From contig CAXXJE010000002.1 of assembly GCA_963675055.2 (NCBI GenBank), forward strand, positions 1,054,001 to 1,118,000: 64,000 nt of DNA. The letters run 5' to 3'. The translations under genes were made by a program, and so were the position numbers. The stretch comes from PGYT01 sp963675055. GTDB taxonomy: Bacteria; Bacteroidota; Ignavibacteria; Ignavibacteriales; Melioribacteraceae. A model generated the notes under the pieces. The model was given only the letters and a program-made list of their open reading frames with translations, was not told the origin of the DNA and did not search any database. Every line of letters starts with the position of its first letter. The first letter of the stretch is position 1. This document shows positions 17,961-26,948 of this stretch, one piece after another.

Positions 17961-20638
17961 AAATTTATTCCGCTTAATGATGAGTGAAATTCAATCCCGT
18001 AAAATATAGGAGGGTTTCTCCTGCTATATGAGGGGTAATTTTCAGATGTTCTTTTACTTTTATACAGCGGACGGCTATTGAAAAGGTTATTAACAAAAAA
18101 TGAAATAGCTGCGCCTTTCCAGAGAGACTTGCTAACTTTAAGATTCACAAGCCATTTGTTCGGTTTGTCTTCATCGTTTAACTGGTAAGGTTCAACATGA
18201 CGCTGCAATTGTTCGTAAACAGTATTGCCTCTTTCTGATTCGGGAATTCTTACTAATTCTCCCGCTGCAGTGTAATATCCTATTGCAAGTGTATCGTTGT
18301 AATTTCTTCTTCCGTCAATCTCAATTAATTTCTGTTGGATGTGAATGGTTGCCCATATTCCAAGTGACTTAGCCTGAATATCAAACTTGTAGTTTATGAG
18401 CAAATCCTTTGAAACGTTTGAATGAACATTATACATTGGAAAAAGTTCAATCCCCAGATCGGTCACGGTTTTTTTCTCACCAAAGTAGTACCCGTTCTTT
18501 TTACCGGATTTTTTATAAAAATATGCTCCGTCAATACTAAAGATTGTATTGATAACAGGTATCTTCTTTGTTTTGATTGCAAACTCGACACCTTTAACTT
18601 CCGACCATCCGTTATTGGCACTGATATTATAGTCATCCAGCAATGTATCCTTGGGTGTGCTGTTGCTTAAGTTAGGCCAGTCCGGAAAAGACCTTTTAAC
18701 GAACGTAGTCGGAATTTCAATTGACGAAAAATTATTTTCGGTTTTATTAATAAACCCTGTTAGAGTGAGTCCCCAGAATCCGAAGTCCTGGTCAATGCTT
18801 ACTTCATATTTTTTCTGTGTTGAAGCCTTTAGTGTTGGATTTGCAACTTGTCTAACAAATGTACTTACAAGTGAAAAATTGCTATCCGGGTATTCCGGAT
18901 TTACAACGCTGCTTGTATCCACTATATCAAAATATTCATCCTGGGCGAATATCCTTGTGAAATTAGGCGCCTTGGAAGTAGTGCCGTAATTAATGCGCAA
19001 TTGGGTGGATTCGGATAAGTTATATGAAAAATTTATTCTTGGATTCAGGTAAGATCCGTTTTTCCCCGAAATTAGATCCCCTTTTCCCAATAGACCTTCT
19101 ATATCGAATCCGTCCGGTCTGTATATCTCATATCGGAATCCAACCTGAAGTGTAAAAGGTCTGTAAAGGTTTCCCGTAATTTTATCTTCAAGGTATAAAC
19201 TAAGTGTATTATAAGCGGGAATTTGATTGAATGTTCTCAGTCTCGGAGTTGATACGGATAAAGAAGGCGGATAGAGCGGATCGAAAACAATCCCTTCACC
19301 ATTATTATAGTCGTTTTTCCATGTTATGCCGGCAAGAACACTGTTAAGATGCTCTCCCGTAAAAAATTTAAAATCATAATTCGCGTCAGCGAATATATTC
19401 CACTCATCCCCTTTAATCCACTTCTTGCCGAGGTAACTGCCGAAGACAATACGTCCTTCCTGCGTCCCTTCCTCGGTTCTGTCGGATATTACAATATTAT
19501 CCCTGGATACTAATTGCTGCTCGTAAGAATCCCTTTTAGTATAGTTAACTGAAAAGCTTGTCCGTAAAGCGCTGAAACTTGAGAATATAAAATCGAAATT
19601 TCCCGTATACTTAGCTATAACATCGCGGTTATATGATGCCTGACGCAGCGCATAACCCGGCTGTTCTTTCCTTTCGTCGAATGCCCGCGTGAAGTAAAGA
19701 ATATTCTGAGCCGTATATGATTCAGTTCTTTTTTCCGTATTAAGCTGAAGAGCAAGCCTTGTATATCCGTCCCCTTCTATTCTAATATCTCTCTGTGATG
19801 AAGCAAGGTTGAAATTTCCGTTTAATGTCCAGCCTCCGAGGTTAATTCCTCCGGCAAGATTTGCTTCATAAATATTCGGATTGTATTTGAGTTTGAGCCT
19901 GGGCGCCTGAGCAACAGACCTGGTTTTAACTATTATTATCCCGTCTGTTAAATCACCATACTTAGCCGAAGGTATCCCCCTTATAACTTCGACTTTCTGA
20001 ATATTCTCGGCGGGTATAGCTCGCATATCAACACCGCGTCCTGAAGTAGTTCCGCTAATACCTTCCTGCATATTTGCCGTGTTTGATAAAGGAACTCCGT
20101 CCATTATAATCTGAGTGCCGATTCCCTCGCCGCCTCTTATTGATGCCTGTGAAACTTCAACCAGCGTAGGATTTGTGGTTTCAACGCCTGGAATCAACTG
20201 CATTACGTCGCTTAAACTAGTTGCCTGTATATGTTCAATTTCACCGGATGATATTTCGGAAGTTGTTGTGGGATCGAGCGGAATAAAATTACTTGTGCCG
20301 AGCACTTCAATGCCGCCTATATTGAACGAAATACTTTTAAGCGAGTAGTCGAGCTCAAGGGCCCTGTTTGCAACAAGTATAACTTTGTCGGTAGATTTTT
20401 CGTAACCGACAAACGAAATTTCAACCGTGTAAACGCCGGGACGGGCCAGCAGCCTATAATTTCCATCGACATCAGCAGCAGTGCCTATGTTGTTTTCCTT
20501 TAAGATTACATTTGCAAAAGGAAGAGCGGCACCCTGTTCGTCTGTAATTTTACCCTTAAGTACTGCGGTATTTTCCTGAGCGAATAGCTGCCCTGTCAAC
20601 AGCATAAAAAAAACAATTGCTACAAAATATTTATTCAT
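17957..20638 (-). CDS. TonB-dependent receptor without STN domain (module B)
   Basis: The 893-residue receptor has a signal peptide (1-20, GQLFAQ), a carboxypeptidase-regulatory-like domain (25-105, LKGKITDEQGAALPFANVIL), a plug (about 115-245, IIMDGVPLSNTANMQ, VEVIRGIPSAKYGDLTDG) and a barrel ending near residue 893. The architecture matches the receptor of module A except that no STN domain precedes the beta-sandwich, so it is not expected to signal to a FecR protein. It heads the coupled set receptor, lipoprotein, barrel, propeller and peptidase. The substrate is unknown. Plug and barrel are clearly related to the module A receptor, for example in the SSQRDIRIEGDGYTR and RSTRDIRIDGDEYTR segments. 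Confidence 0.92.
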   Translation of the reverse strand: MNKYFVAIVFFMLLTGQLFAQENTAVLKGKITDEQGAALPFANVILKENNIGTAADVDGNYRLLARPGVYTVEISFVGYEKSTDKVILVANRALELDYSLKSISFNIGGIEVLGTSNFIPLDPTTTSEISSGEIEHIQATSLSDVMQLIPGVETTNPTLVEVSQASIRGGEGIGTQIIMDGVPLSNTANMQEGISGTTSGRGVDMRAIPAENIQKVEVIRGIPSAKYGDLTDGIIIVKTRSVAQAPRLKLKYNPNIYEANLAGGINLGGWTLNGNFNLASSQRDIRIEGDGYTRLALQLNTEKRTESYTAQNILYFTRAFDERKEQPGYALRQASYNRDVIAKYTGNFDFIFSSFSALRTSFSVNYTKRDSYEQQLVSRDNIVISDRTEEGTQEGRIVFGSYLGKKWIKGDEWNIFADANYDFKFFTGEHLNSVLAGITWKNDYNNGEGIVFDPLYPPSLSVSTPRLRTFNQIPAYNTLSLYLEDKITGNLYRPFTLQVGFRYEIYRPDGFDIEGLLGKGDLISGKNGSYLNPRINFSYNLSESTQLRINYGTTSKAPNFTRIFAQDEYFDIVDTSSVVNPEYPDSNFSLVSTFVRQVANPTLKASTQKKYEVSIDQDFGFWGLTLTGFINKTENNFSSIEIPTTFVKRSFPDWPNLSNSTPKDTLLDDYNISANNGWSEVKGVEFAIKTKKIPVINTIFSIDGAYFYKKSGKKNGYYFGEKKTVTDLGIELFPMYNVHSNVSKDLLINYKFDIQAKSLGIWATIHIQQKLIEIDGRRNYNDTLAIGYYTAAGELVRIPESERGNTVYEQLQRHVEPYQLNDEDKPNKWLVNLKVSKSLWKGAAISFFVNNLFNSRPLYKSKRTSENYPSYSRRNPPIFYGIEFHSSLSGINL

Positions 20639-20670
20639 TTGATTTATGATAGAAAACTTAATAAAGCCGA

Positions 20671-20701
20671 AGCCTTAACCCGTTAATACCAGGTTAAGGC
20701 T
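20671..20701 (-). terminator. 10-bp stem-loop between propeller and receptor genes
   Basis: AGCCTTAACC (20671-20680) pairs perfectly with GGTTAAGGCT (20692-20701) around an 11-base loop, just after the stop of the upstream propeller gene (20732) and 33 bases before the receptor start. On the minus strand only a weak T-rich stretch follows, so it may attenuate rather than stop transcription into the receptor gene. Confidence 0.45.
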
Positions 20702-20731
20702 CCATTAATTAACCTGATGCTTAAACCCGAA

Positions 20732-23512
20732 CTACTTAAGAAGCATCATTTTCATCACTGACTTGAATCCTTTCTCACCCGAAAGCGGAGAAGCTTCGAT
20801 TGTATAGATATAAATACCCGATGTTGCATTTACAGCATTCCAGTTGAAATGATGATAACCGGCTTTTTGAACACCGTTAACGCCAACAAACATCAACTCA
20901 CCAATACTGTTGTAAACCGAAATCCTAACGGTACTTTCTTCGGGAATTCCGTATTTGATAGTTGTTGTCGGATTAAACGGGTTAGGATAGTTCTGAGCAA
21001 TCATAAAGTCGCCCGGTACCTGGTTGAAAGTGCCTTCAACATCTGTTATAACTGCTGCTATACTTTCTGAAACCTCACTACTGTTGCCTGAATAGTCAAC
21101 TGCAACAACAGCGTAGAAATATGTGTTTTCCGGCTGAACGCTTTCGTCTATGTAGGCAGCTTCGGAAACTTCAGCGATCGGTACAAGTGTCGACGGATCG
21201 GTAATTTCGGAGTCCGAACGATATACTTTATAGTATCTGAAATCTTCCTCAACTGCTGATGCCCATTTCAATTCAACACCGGCATCAAGAACGTTAGCCA
21301 GCATTCCTGTTGGAACGGTAGGAGCCAGGTTATCAATTGAATAGCCGGCAGCCGATTCGGACAGGTAGTAGAGTTTCGGGCTGGCTGTGTGAGCTGTTAC
21401 ATAGAACTTCGACCATGTTATTCCGTCAACAGTCGAGTCGCCTAATGTAGGAGCAACGAAATAGTAGTAGCTTGATTGAAGAGCGTCGAATGATCCGATT
21501 GCATCCCAGAAACCGCCTTCGTCTTCGCGCCATACCGTGTAGCTTGTTATTCTGTTTAATTCAGGAGTATCGTTTGAACTGGCTTTAATTTCCAATCTGA
21601 GTTTGCCACCCTGATCATCTGCAATATCCGCGATATCTGTAATCTGCGGTTCGATATCAATAAGGTTATCAGGAATACTACTCTTCATTATTGTGCCGCC
21701 GTTACCAGCAAGATACATTTTGTCGCCGACTGCAGAGATGGCAAAAATTGTATTCTTATGAACTTTGGGATACTCAATCCACGAGTCGCCGCCATCTTCG
21801 GTATAAATCATATCTCCATTAATCATACCCAGCCAGACAGCATGCGGATTGACTATTTCAATTGCCCAAACACTTCCATACTTATCAAAATTGCTCGGGA
21901 ACTCGATTGCATTCCATGTGTTTCCGCCGTCAGTCGTTTTTGCAAGCTGCGGGAATCCGCCGCTGTAACCGCTAACGAAACCAAGCTGATCGCCGTAAAA
22001 TTCCATCTGGAAGTATGTGCCTGGTATCTTTGCATTCATTTCTTCCCATGTTTCACCGCCGTCCGTTGTACGGAAAGCGCCTGTACCGCAGAAATACGCA
22101 TTCATTTCATCAACAACGCTGAGAGCGTAAATTGCCTTAGTTGTCGGTGATTCAAGCTGTACCCAGTTTTCACCGCCGTCGGTTGTTTTAATAATTTCAC
22201 CATTGCTTCTTACAGCGTAGCCGAAGTTCTCATTAATGAATTCTATATCGTAGAAATATTTAGTATCGCTTAACAATGGAGTTGTTTGTTCAACAAATGT
22301 CTGACCGCCGTCAGTTGTTTTTGCGATTAAATTTGTTTTGTGTCTTGCAACGTACCAAGTGTCTTTTGTCGGCATCGCAAGTCCGTAAACGCGTGTGCCC
22401 ATATTATAATCTATTTTTGTCCAGGTGTCACCACCGTCTTCGGTTTTTAATACATGACCTGAATCGGAAGTTGCGCCGCCGGCTACGAATCCAAGATCTT
22501 CATCGAAGAAATTACAAACTCTGAAGTCTTCATCGTAAACGGATTTATTAACTCTTTCCCAGGTTTCGCCCAGATCGTAAGATTTAGCCATAAAACCGCT
22601 TTTACCGACTGCGTAGAGCACATTTGATCCGGCAGCGTATGAAATATCATACAATGCATCCATAAACAGGCTTACCGGTTCACTCCAGGTCTGACCGCCG
22701 TCAACAGTTTTGATTACAGTACCGCCACTGGAAGCAGCAAAACCAACAGTATCATTTATGAATAATACTCTGCTGAAATTACTGGTTTCGGTTGTAACAA
22801 CAGGTGTCCAGGTTGTACCTGAATCGACAGTGAAAAATATTTTATCATTAGTATCTTCCGAGAACCATCCTTTTTCAGGGCTGATGAACTGTATGGTCTT
22901 TATGGATTTTGCCAGGTCTGCCGGAGAAACGTCTGCCCAGGTAGCACCTTCATCAGTAGATAAAAGTAACCCGCCGCCTGAGGAAGCGCCTGCGTAAATT
23001 TTATCAGCGGAAACTACGAAGATTGAGTAAACGGTTTTCGTGATTTCTGTGTTCAAACCTTCCCATGTTTCTCCACCGTCCATGGTCTTAAGAATGTTTC
23101 CGCTTTGACCGCATGCATAAGCAGTATCTGCATTTACTACGCCAAGATCATAAAAATCCATGTCTCCGAAGCTGTGTGTCAGCACTTCCCAGGATAGACC
23201 ACCGTTAACGGTTTTTGCCAGTAAACCATCTTCACCAACGGCATAGCCAACATTCTCATCGGCAAATAAAACTCTTTTTAAATCTCTTTGAGCCGGATCG
23301 ATTATTTTAACAACAGCCGTGAGTCCGCCGTCCTTTGAAGTGTACAGTGCGCCGACATCACCAAAAGCCCAAACTGTAGCCGAGTCAGGTGTATAAAGTC
23401 CGTTTAATGTTACACCTGTTGGAGTAGGATTCGACCATTCCCATTCAGGTGCCTGTGCAAACATCAAGGAACTTAAGAATGTTAACAGAATTGCAATCGT
23501 AAATTTCTTCAT
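20732..23512 (-). CDS. T9SS-exported YCF48 propeller with fibronectin type III-like domain
   Basis: The largest of the three propeller proteins has 926 residues: a signal peptide (1-19), about twelve to thirteen LKTTDGGxTW-type blades up to about residue 610, a linker and beta-rich section, a fibronectin type III-like domain (about 735-825, PTVPTGMLANVLDAGVELKW, YFYAVVAVDYSGNSSEVS) and a T9SS type A sorting domain (835-926, QNYPNPFNPTTTIKYGIP, ending KMMLLK). It is the first gene of the minus-strand block, 93 bases before the module B receptor, with a hairpin between them, so it may be transcribed both alone and with the module. A good AAAAGGAAAAG ribosome-binding stretch precedes its ATG. 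Confidence 0.87.
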   Translation of the reverse strand: MKKFTIAILLTFLSSLMFAQAPEWEWSNPTPTGVTLNGLYTPDSATVWAFGDVGALYTSKDGGLTAVVKIIDPAQRDLKRVLFADENVGYAVGEDGLLAKTVNGGLSWEVLTHSFGDMDFYDLGVVNADTAYACGQSGNILKTMDGGETWEGLNTEITKTVYSIFVVSADKIYAGASSGGGLLLSTDEGATWADVSPADLAKSIKTIQFISPEKGWFSEDTNDKIFFTVDSGTTWTPVVTTETSNFSRVLFINDTVGFAASSGGTVIKTVDGGQTWSEPVSLFMDALYDISYAAGSNVLYAVGKSGFMAKSYDLGETWERVNKSVYDEDFRVCNFFDEDLGFVAGGATSDSGHVLKTEDGGDTWTKIDYNMGTRVYGLAMPTKDTWYVARHKTNLIAKTTDGGQTFVEQTTPLLSDTKYFYDIEFINENFGYAVRSNGEIIKTTDGGENWVQLESPTTKAIYALSVVDEMNAYFCGTGAFRTTDGGETWEEMNAKIPGTYFQMEFYGDQLGFVSGYSGGFPQLAKTTDGGNTWNAIEFPSNFDKYGSVWAIEIVNPHAVWLGMINGDMIYTEDGGDSWIEYPKVHKNTIFAISAVGDKMYLAGNGGTIMKSSIPDNLIDIEPQITDIADIADDQGGKLRLEIKASSNDTPELNRITSYTVWREDEGGFWDAIGSFDALQSSYYYFVAPTLGDSTVDGITWSKFYVTAHTASPKLYYLSESAAGYSIDNLAPTVPTGMLANVLDAGVELKWASAVEEDFRYYKVYRSDSEITDPSTLVPIAEVSEAAYIDESVQPENTYFYAVVAVDYSGNSSEVSESIAAVITDVEGTFNQVPGDFMIAQNYPNPFNPTTTIKYGIPEESTVRISVYNSIGELMFVGVNGVQKAGYHHFNWNAVNATSGIYIYTIEASPLSGEKGFKSVMKMMLLK

Positions 23513-23968
23513 ATGCTTTTCCTTTTGCTTATTAATGTAATTGTTGATTTAAAATTGAATCTGCTGAAATTATTTGTTGTAAAACACTAAGTTCAAGCGC
23601 GTTAAAATAAGACTCCGGGGTATTTAGTTGTAATGGAAAATAACATTTACAGTATAGAATTATTCGAAGTACTTTCTCTCTGATGATGAATTTGTCCTAT
23701 ATTAACTACTACACAAAAACATCAATTTTGTACCATTTGACAAAAACCCGAATCTTATTTATACAAAATCTAAATAAGAAACATAAAAATAGGTTTTTGT
23801 AATCCTATTTGAAAGAGAAAACTTGCATATTTATAGATTTTATTAAAAAATACTGCTCGATTCGGTTTGTATTATGAATTTGAAACACAAATTGGTAGTT
23901 TATTTAATCAGATGAACCAGTCTTTATTCATCGGGAACCTTCTTCAAATTAAATAAGTAGTAAATATT
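23513..23968. other. 456-bp AT-rich divergent intergenic region
   Basis: This stretch separates the minus-strand envelope block from the plus-strand glycosidase genes and must hold promoters for both. It is strongly AT-rich with many A and T runs. I see no gene, no RNA and no element that clearly matches TAnnTTTG with a matching TTG box. Confidence 0.5.
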
Positions 23969-26947
23969 ATGCGTAAAACTAACTATCTAAAAGTTTTGTC
24001 TAATCCTCTTTTCTATCTTATTCTATTCTTTAGCAACTGCATTTTTGCACAGAATATAATTTCATTAAATGGTGTTTGGGATTTCACGTATAAACCGGTA
24101 TTAACCGACTCAATTCCTGATTTACCGTTAACCGATGAATTTATGGCCCATGTAACCGTGCCGGCTTATTGGGATGATTGCCGCGAATTAATAGAGAATT
24201 CCGAAATTGCTAAAAAGCTGCATCGATATGAAGGTGCCTCCCCAGTAGATTTTTCAACAATTGAAAAAGAAAGACAGGGATACAGGACAAAACCGCTGCC
24301 ATATATACAAGGAGTGGGTTATTACAGGAAATCTATCAGGTTTCCTTCAAAATGGAAGAACAAGAGTGTTCTACTTCAAATTGGCGGCGCAAGTCAGGAA
24401 GTATGGATCTGGCTGAACGGTAAGTTTATTGGATATCATTTCGGACATTCAACGAAATTCGAGTTTCCGCTTAATGATGCGGCGATTTTCAATTCGGAAA
24501 ACGAACTGGTTGTAGCTGTTTCGAATTTATCCGGTTATGACGGCGGGTTTATGCTGAGCGGGTACAAGGGACGAAGCGGAGGAATCTACCGCGATGTTGA
24601 ATTGCGGATTACCGGTTTAACCCATTTTGATAATTGCTTTTTATATCCGGATGAAAATCTTGAAACGCTTAACTGGACCGCGAATATTTCAGGAAGTGAT
24701 GATTATAAGAGTCTGGCGGTCAACTGGCGGCTTATTGATCCTCTGACCGGCAATATAGTTAAAGAAGGAGAAGTCAATCCGGAAGATAGCTTTGTAAAAT
24801 GGAAAACTGATGCTGTTGGCATCAAACACTGGTCTGATCGAGTTCCTAAGTTATATAATGTTGAGTTAAAGCTGTTCAGGGGAAATGAGCCGATTGACTC
24901 AATTAGTAGCGTTTTCGGATTACGAAGACTTGTTCGTAAGGGGATAGACCTGTATCTGAACGGCGAGCCGATTTATTTACGCGGCGTTACAGATCACTGC
25001 TACTTTCCTCAGACATGTACTCCCCCTGTTGATAAAAATTACTATGTTGACATGATTAAACGCTTGAAAGAGGTCGGATTCAACTGGATTCGATTTCATA
25101 CATGGATACCGAATGAAGAGTACATGCAGGCTGCAGATGAAACGGGAATATTGCTGATGGTTGAAGCGCCTGGCGGTTACGGTGAGAAAGAGTGGATTGA
25201 AATATTCGAGACTTGCCGGGTACATCCCTCTGTAGTTTTATACAGCGGCGGAAACGAGCTGTTGCTGGATGAACAGAAAATTAAATGGCTTTCCGGAATT
25301 GCAGGACTGCAGAAAGATTATGTCCCGGATGGATTGTTCAACCCGCAGGAAGCTTTGCGAGGTGTCGAGTACTATTGGAGATTATCCGATTTGGGGAATG
25401 ACACGACACACAAACCGTTTATTCACAATCCGGAAAGACTCAAATCACTTCAGGAGTTTTCAGATGTATTCGGTCAGTACGGATGGGGGCATTTAAGCTA
25501 CTTCGCTGAAAGGGGCGATAGCAAAATGCTTGATGAAAGGATGGTTGTTTATGAACGTCCCTGCCTGTCTCATGAAGTCGGAATAAAAGGGAATTACATT
25601 AATCTCGATCATGAGTCAAGAATGCAGTATACCCGTGTCGGGACGGAACGATTTAAGAGCGCCCGTAATCTGCTGGAGCAGAACGGACTGATTGAGAACG
25701 CCTCGCTGTACTATAACAATTCCTGCAGATGGCTTTCGGTATTAAGAAAACAGATACTTGAAAATGTCAGGCGGTCCAAATACTACCGGGGTTACGATTT
25801 CCTCGGTGGACACGATCATAACCACATCGGAGGCGGATATGAAGCCGGTGTTTTGAATGAATTCTTCGAGCTTAAACCGGGGGATTCGGTTGACGATCTG
25901 CTTAAAATTAATGGAGAGACTGTTCTCCTGCTGGATGGAAATAAAAAACATAATTTGAAAACCGGTGAAGAGTTTAGTTCGCCCGTCTTGCTTTCGCACT
26001 GGGGGAATAAAACGGTGAAAAACGGCCGGGTCGAGTGGATGCTTATTATGGACAATAATTCTGTTTTGACTCGCGGTGCGTTTAAGATTAATGATATGCC
26101 GGCAGGTAAACTGGAAGAAATCGGCAGAATCGAATTTACTGTTCCTGTAATTGACAAAGCTGAAAAAGTAAATCTGTTTGTTCGTCTGAATTCGGATAAT
26201 TATGCGGTTTCAAATGACTGGGACTACTGGATATTTCCTGATGAAAAGCCAATAATGAAAACTGTATGCGCTGATGATTCGCTGTCGGCAATGTTGGCTG
26301 GTAAATTCAGGGTGAATCATTTATACGATAATCCAAATGACATCAAGATTGTATCGAAGCTCGACACGGGCATCATCGGATTTATTGAGAATGGAGGAAC
26401 AACGGTATTGCTGGGAAACTCCGGATTCCCGACACATTCACTTCAATACAATATGGGGCTGGCCGGACGAACCCACGGAAACCTTGCAACGGTAATTAAC
26501 AACCACCCGGTTACAAATAGTATTCCGAATGACGGCTGGTGCAGCAGCCAGTTTCGTGAATTATTCACAGGCGCTTCAACAATTGTATTCAACGACCTGG
26601 ATATACCGTTTAAGCCGATTATTGAGGTTGTAAGCAGCTACAAGTTTATCATCAGGCAATCATGCTTGTTTGAACTATCCGTCGGCAAAGGAAGACTTAT
26701 AATATGTACACTTAATTTTAAAAATGATGATCCGGCTTCGGATTATCTGCTCGGGAGTATATTAAACTATGCAGGGAACAGGCTTCTTTACAAGTCAGCG
26801 CCGGTCATATCCGGTGAGGAACTCAGCAGATATTTTGTTGCCGGGGATGACCAGGAGGTGAATTCGGCTGAAGAAATAGACAAAGATGCCCGGAATGAAA
26901 ATAAACGCGGTAATATAAGAGAACAAATAAAACACAGGGGAAAGTAG
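23969..26947 (+). CDS. glycoside hydrolase family 2 enzyme (beta-galactosidase/glucuronidase type)
   Basis: The 992-residue protein has a signal peptide (1-27, SNCIFAQ). A sugar-binding jelly-roll domain follows (about 30-215, LNGVWDFTYKP, GVGYYRKSIRFP, WIWLNGKFIGYH), then an immunoglobulin-like domain (about 220-320) and a TIM barrel (about 325-600). In the barrel HPSVVLYSGGNE places the acid/base at Glu430, and CLSHEVG places the nucleophile at Glu536; both are in the usual GH2 positions. The last ~350 residues form extra beta-rich domains plus a segment (VLLGNSGFPTHS) like the glutamine-amidotransferase-like tails of some large glycosidases. Sugar specificity cannot be assigned. The gene is followed after one base by a GH172 gene, so both probably act on one glycan in the periplasm. 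Confidence 0.9.
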   Translation: MRKTNYLKVLSNPLFYLILFFSNCIFAQNIISLNGVWDFTYKPVLTDSIPDLPLTDEFMAHVTVPAYWDDCRELIENSEIAKKLHRYEGASPVDFSTIEKERQGYRTKPLPYIQGVGYYRKSIRFPSKWKNKSVLLQIGGASQEVWIWLNGKFIGYHFGHSTKFEFPLNDAAIFNSENELVVAVSNLSGYDGGFMLSGYKGRSGGIYRDVELRITGLTHFDNCFLYPDENLETLNWTANISGSDDYKSLAVNWRLIDPLTGNIVKEGEVNPEDSFVKWKTDAVGIKHWSDRVPKLYNVELKLFRGNEPIDSISSVFGLRRLVRKGIDLYLNGEPIYLRGVTDHCYFPQTCTPPVDKNYYVDMIKRLKEVGFNWIRFHTWIPNEEYMQAADETGILLMVEAPGGYGEKEWIEIFETCRVHPSVVLYSGGNELLLDEQKIKWLSGIAGLQKDYVPDGLFNPQEALRGVEYYWRLSDLGNDTTHKPFIHNPERLKSLQEFSDVFGQYGWGHLSYFAERGDSKMLDERMVVYERPCLSHEVGIKGNYINLDHESRMQYTRVGTERFKSARNLLEQNGLIENASLYYNNSCRWLSVLRKQILENVRRSKYYRGYDFLGGHDHNHIGGGYEAGVLNEFFELKPGDSVDDLLKINGETVLLLDGNKKHNLKTGEEFSSPVLLSHWGNKTVKNGRVEWMLIMDNNSVLTRGAFKINDMPAGKLEEIGRIEFTVPVIDKAEKVNLFVRLNSDNYAVSNDWDYWIFPDEKPIMKTVCADDSLSAMLAGKFRVNHLYDNPNDIKIVSKLDTGIIGFIENGGTTVLLGNSGFPTHSLQYNMGLAGRTHGNLATVINNHPVTNSIPNDGWCSSQFRELFTGASTIVFNDLDIPFKPIIEVVSSYKFIIRQSCLFELSVGKGRLIICTLNFKNDDPASDYLLGSILNYAGNRLLYKSAPVISGEELSRYFVAGDDQEVNSAEEIDKDARNENKRGNIREQIKHRGK

Positions 26948-26948
26948 A

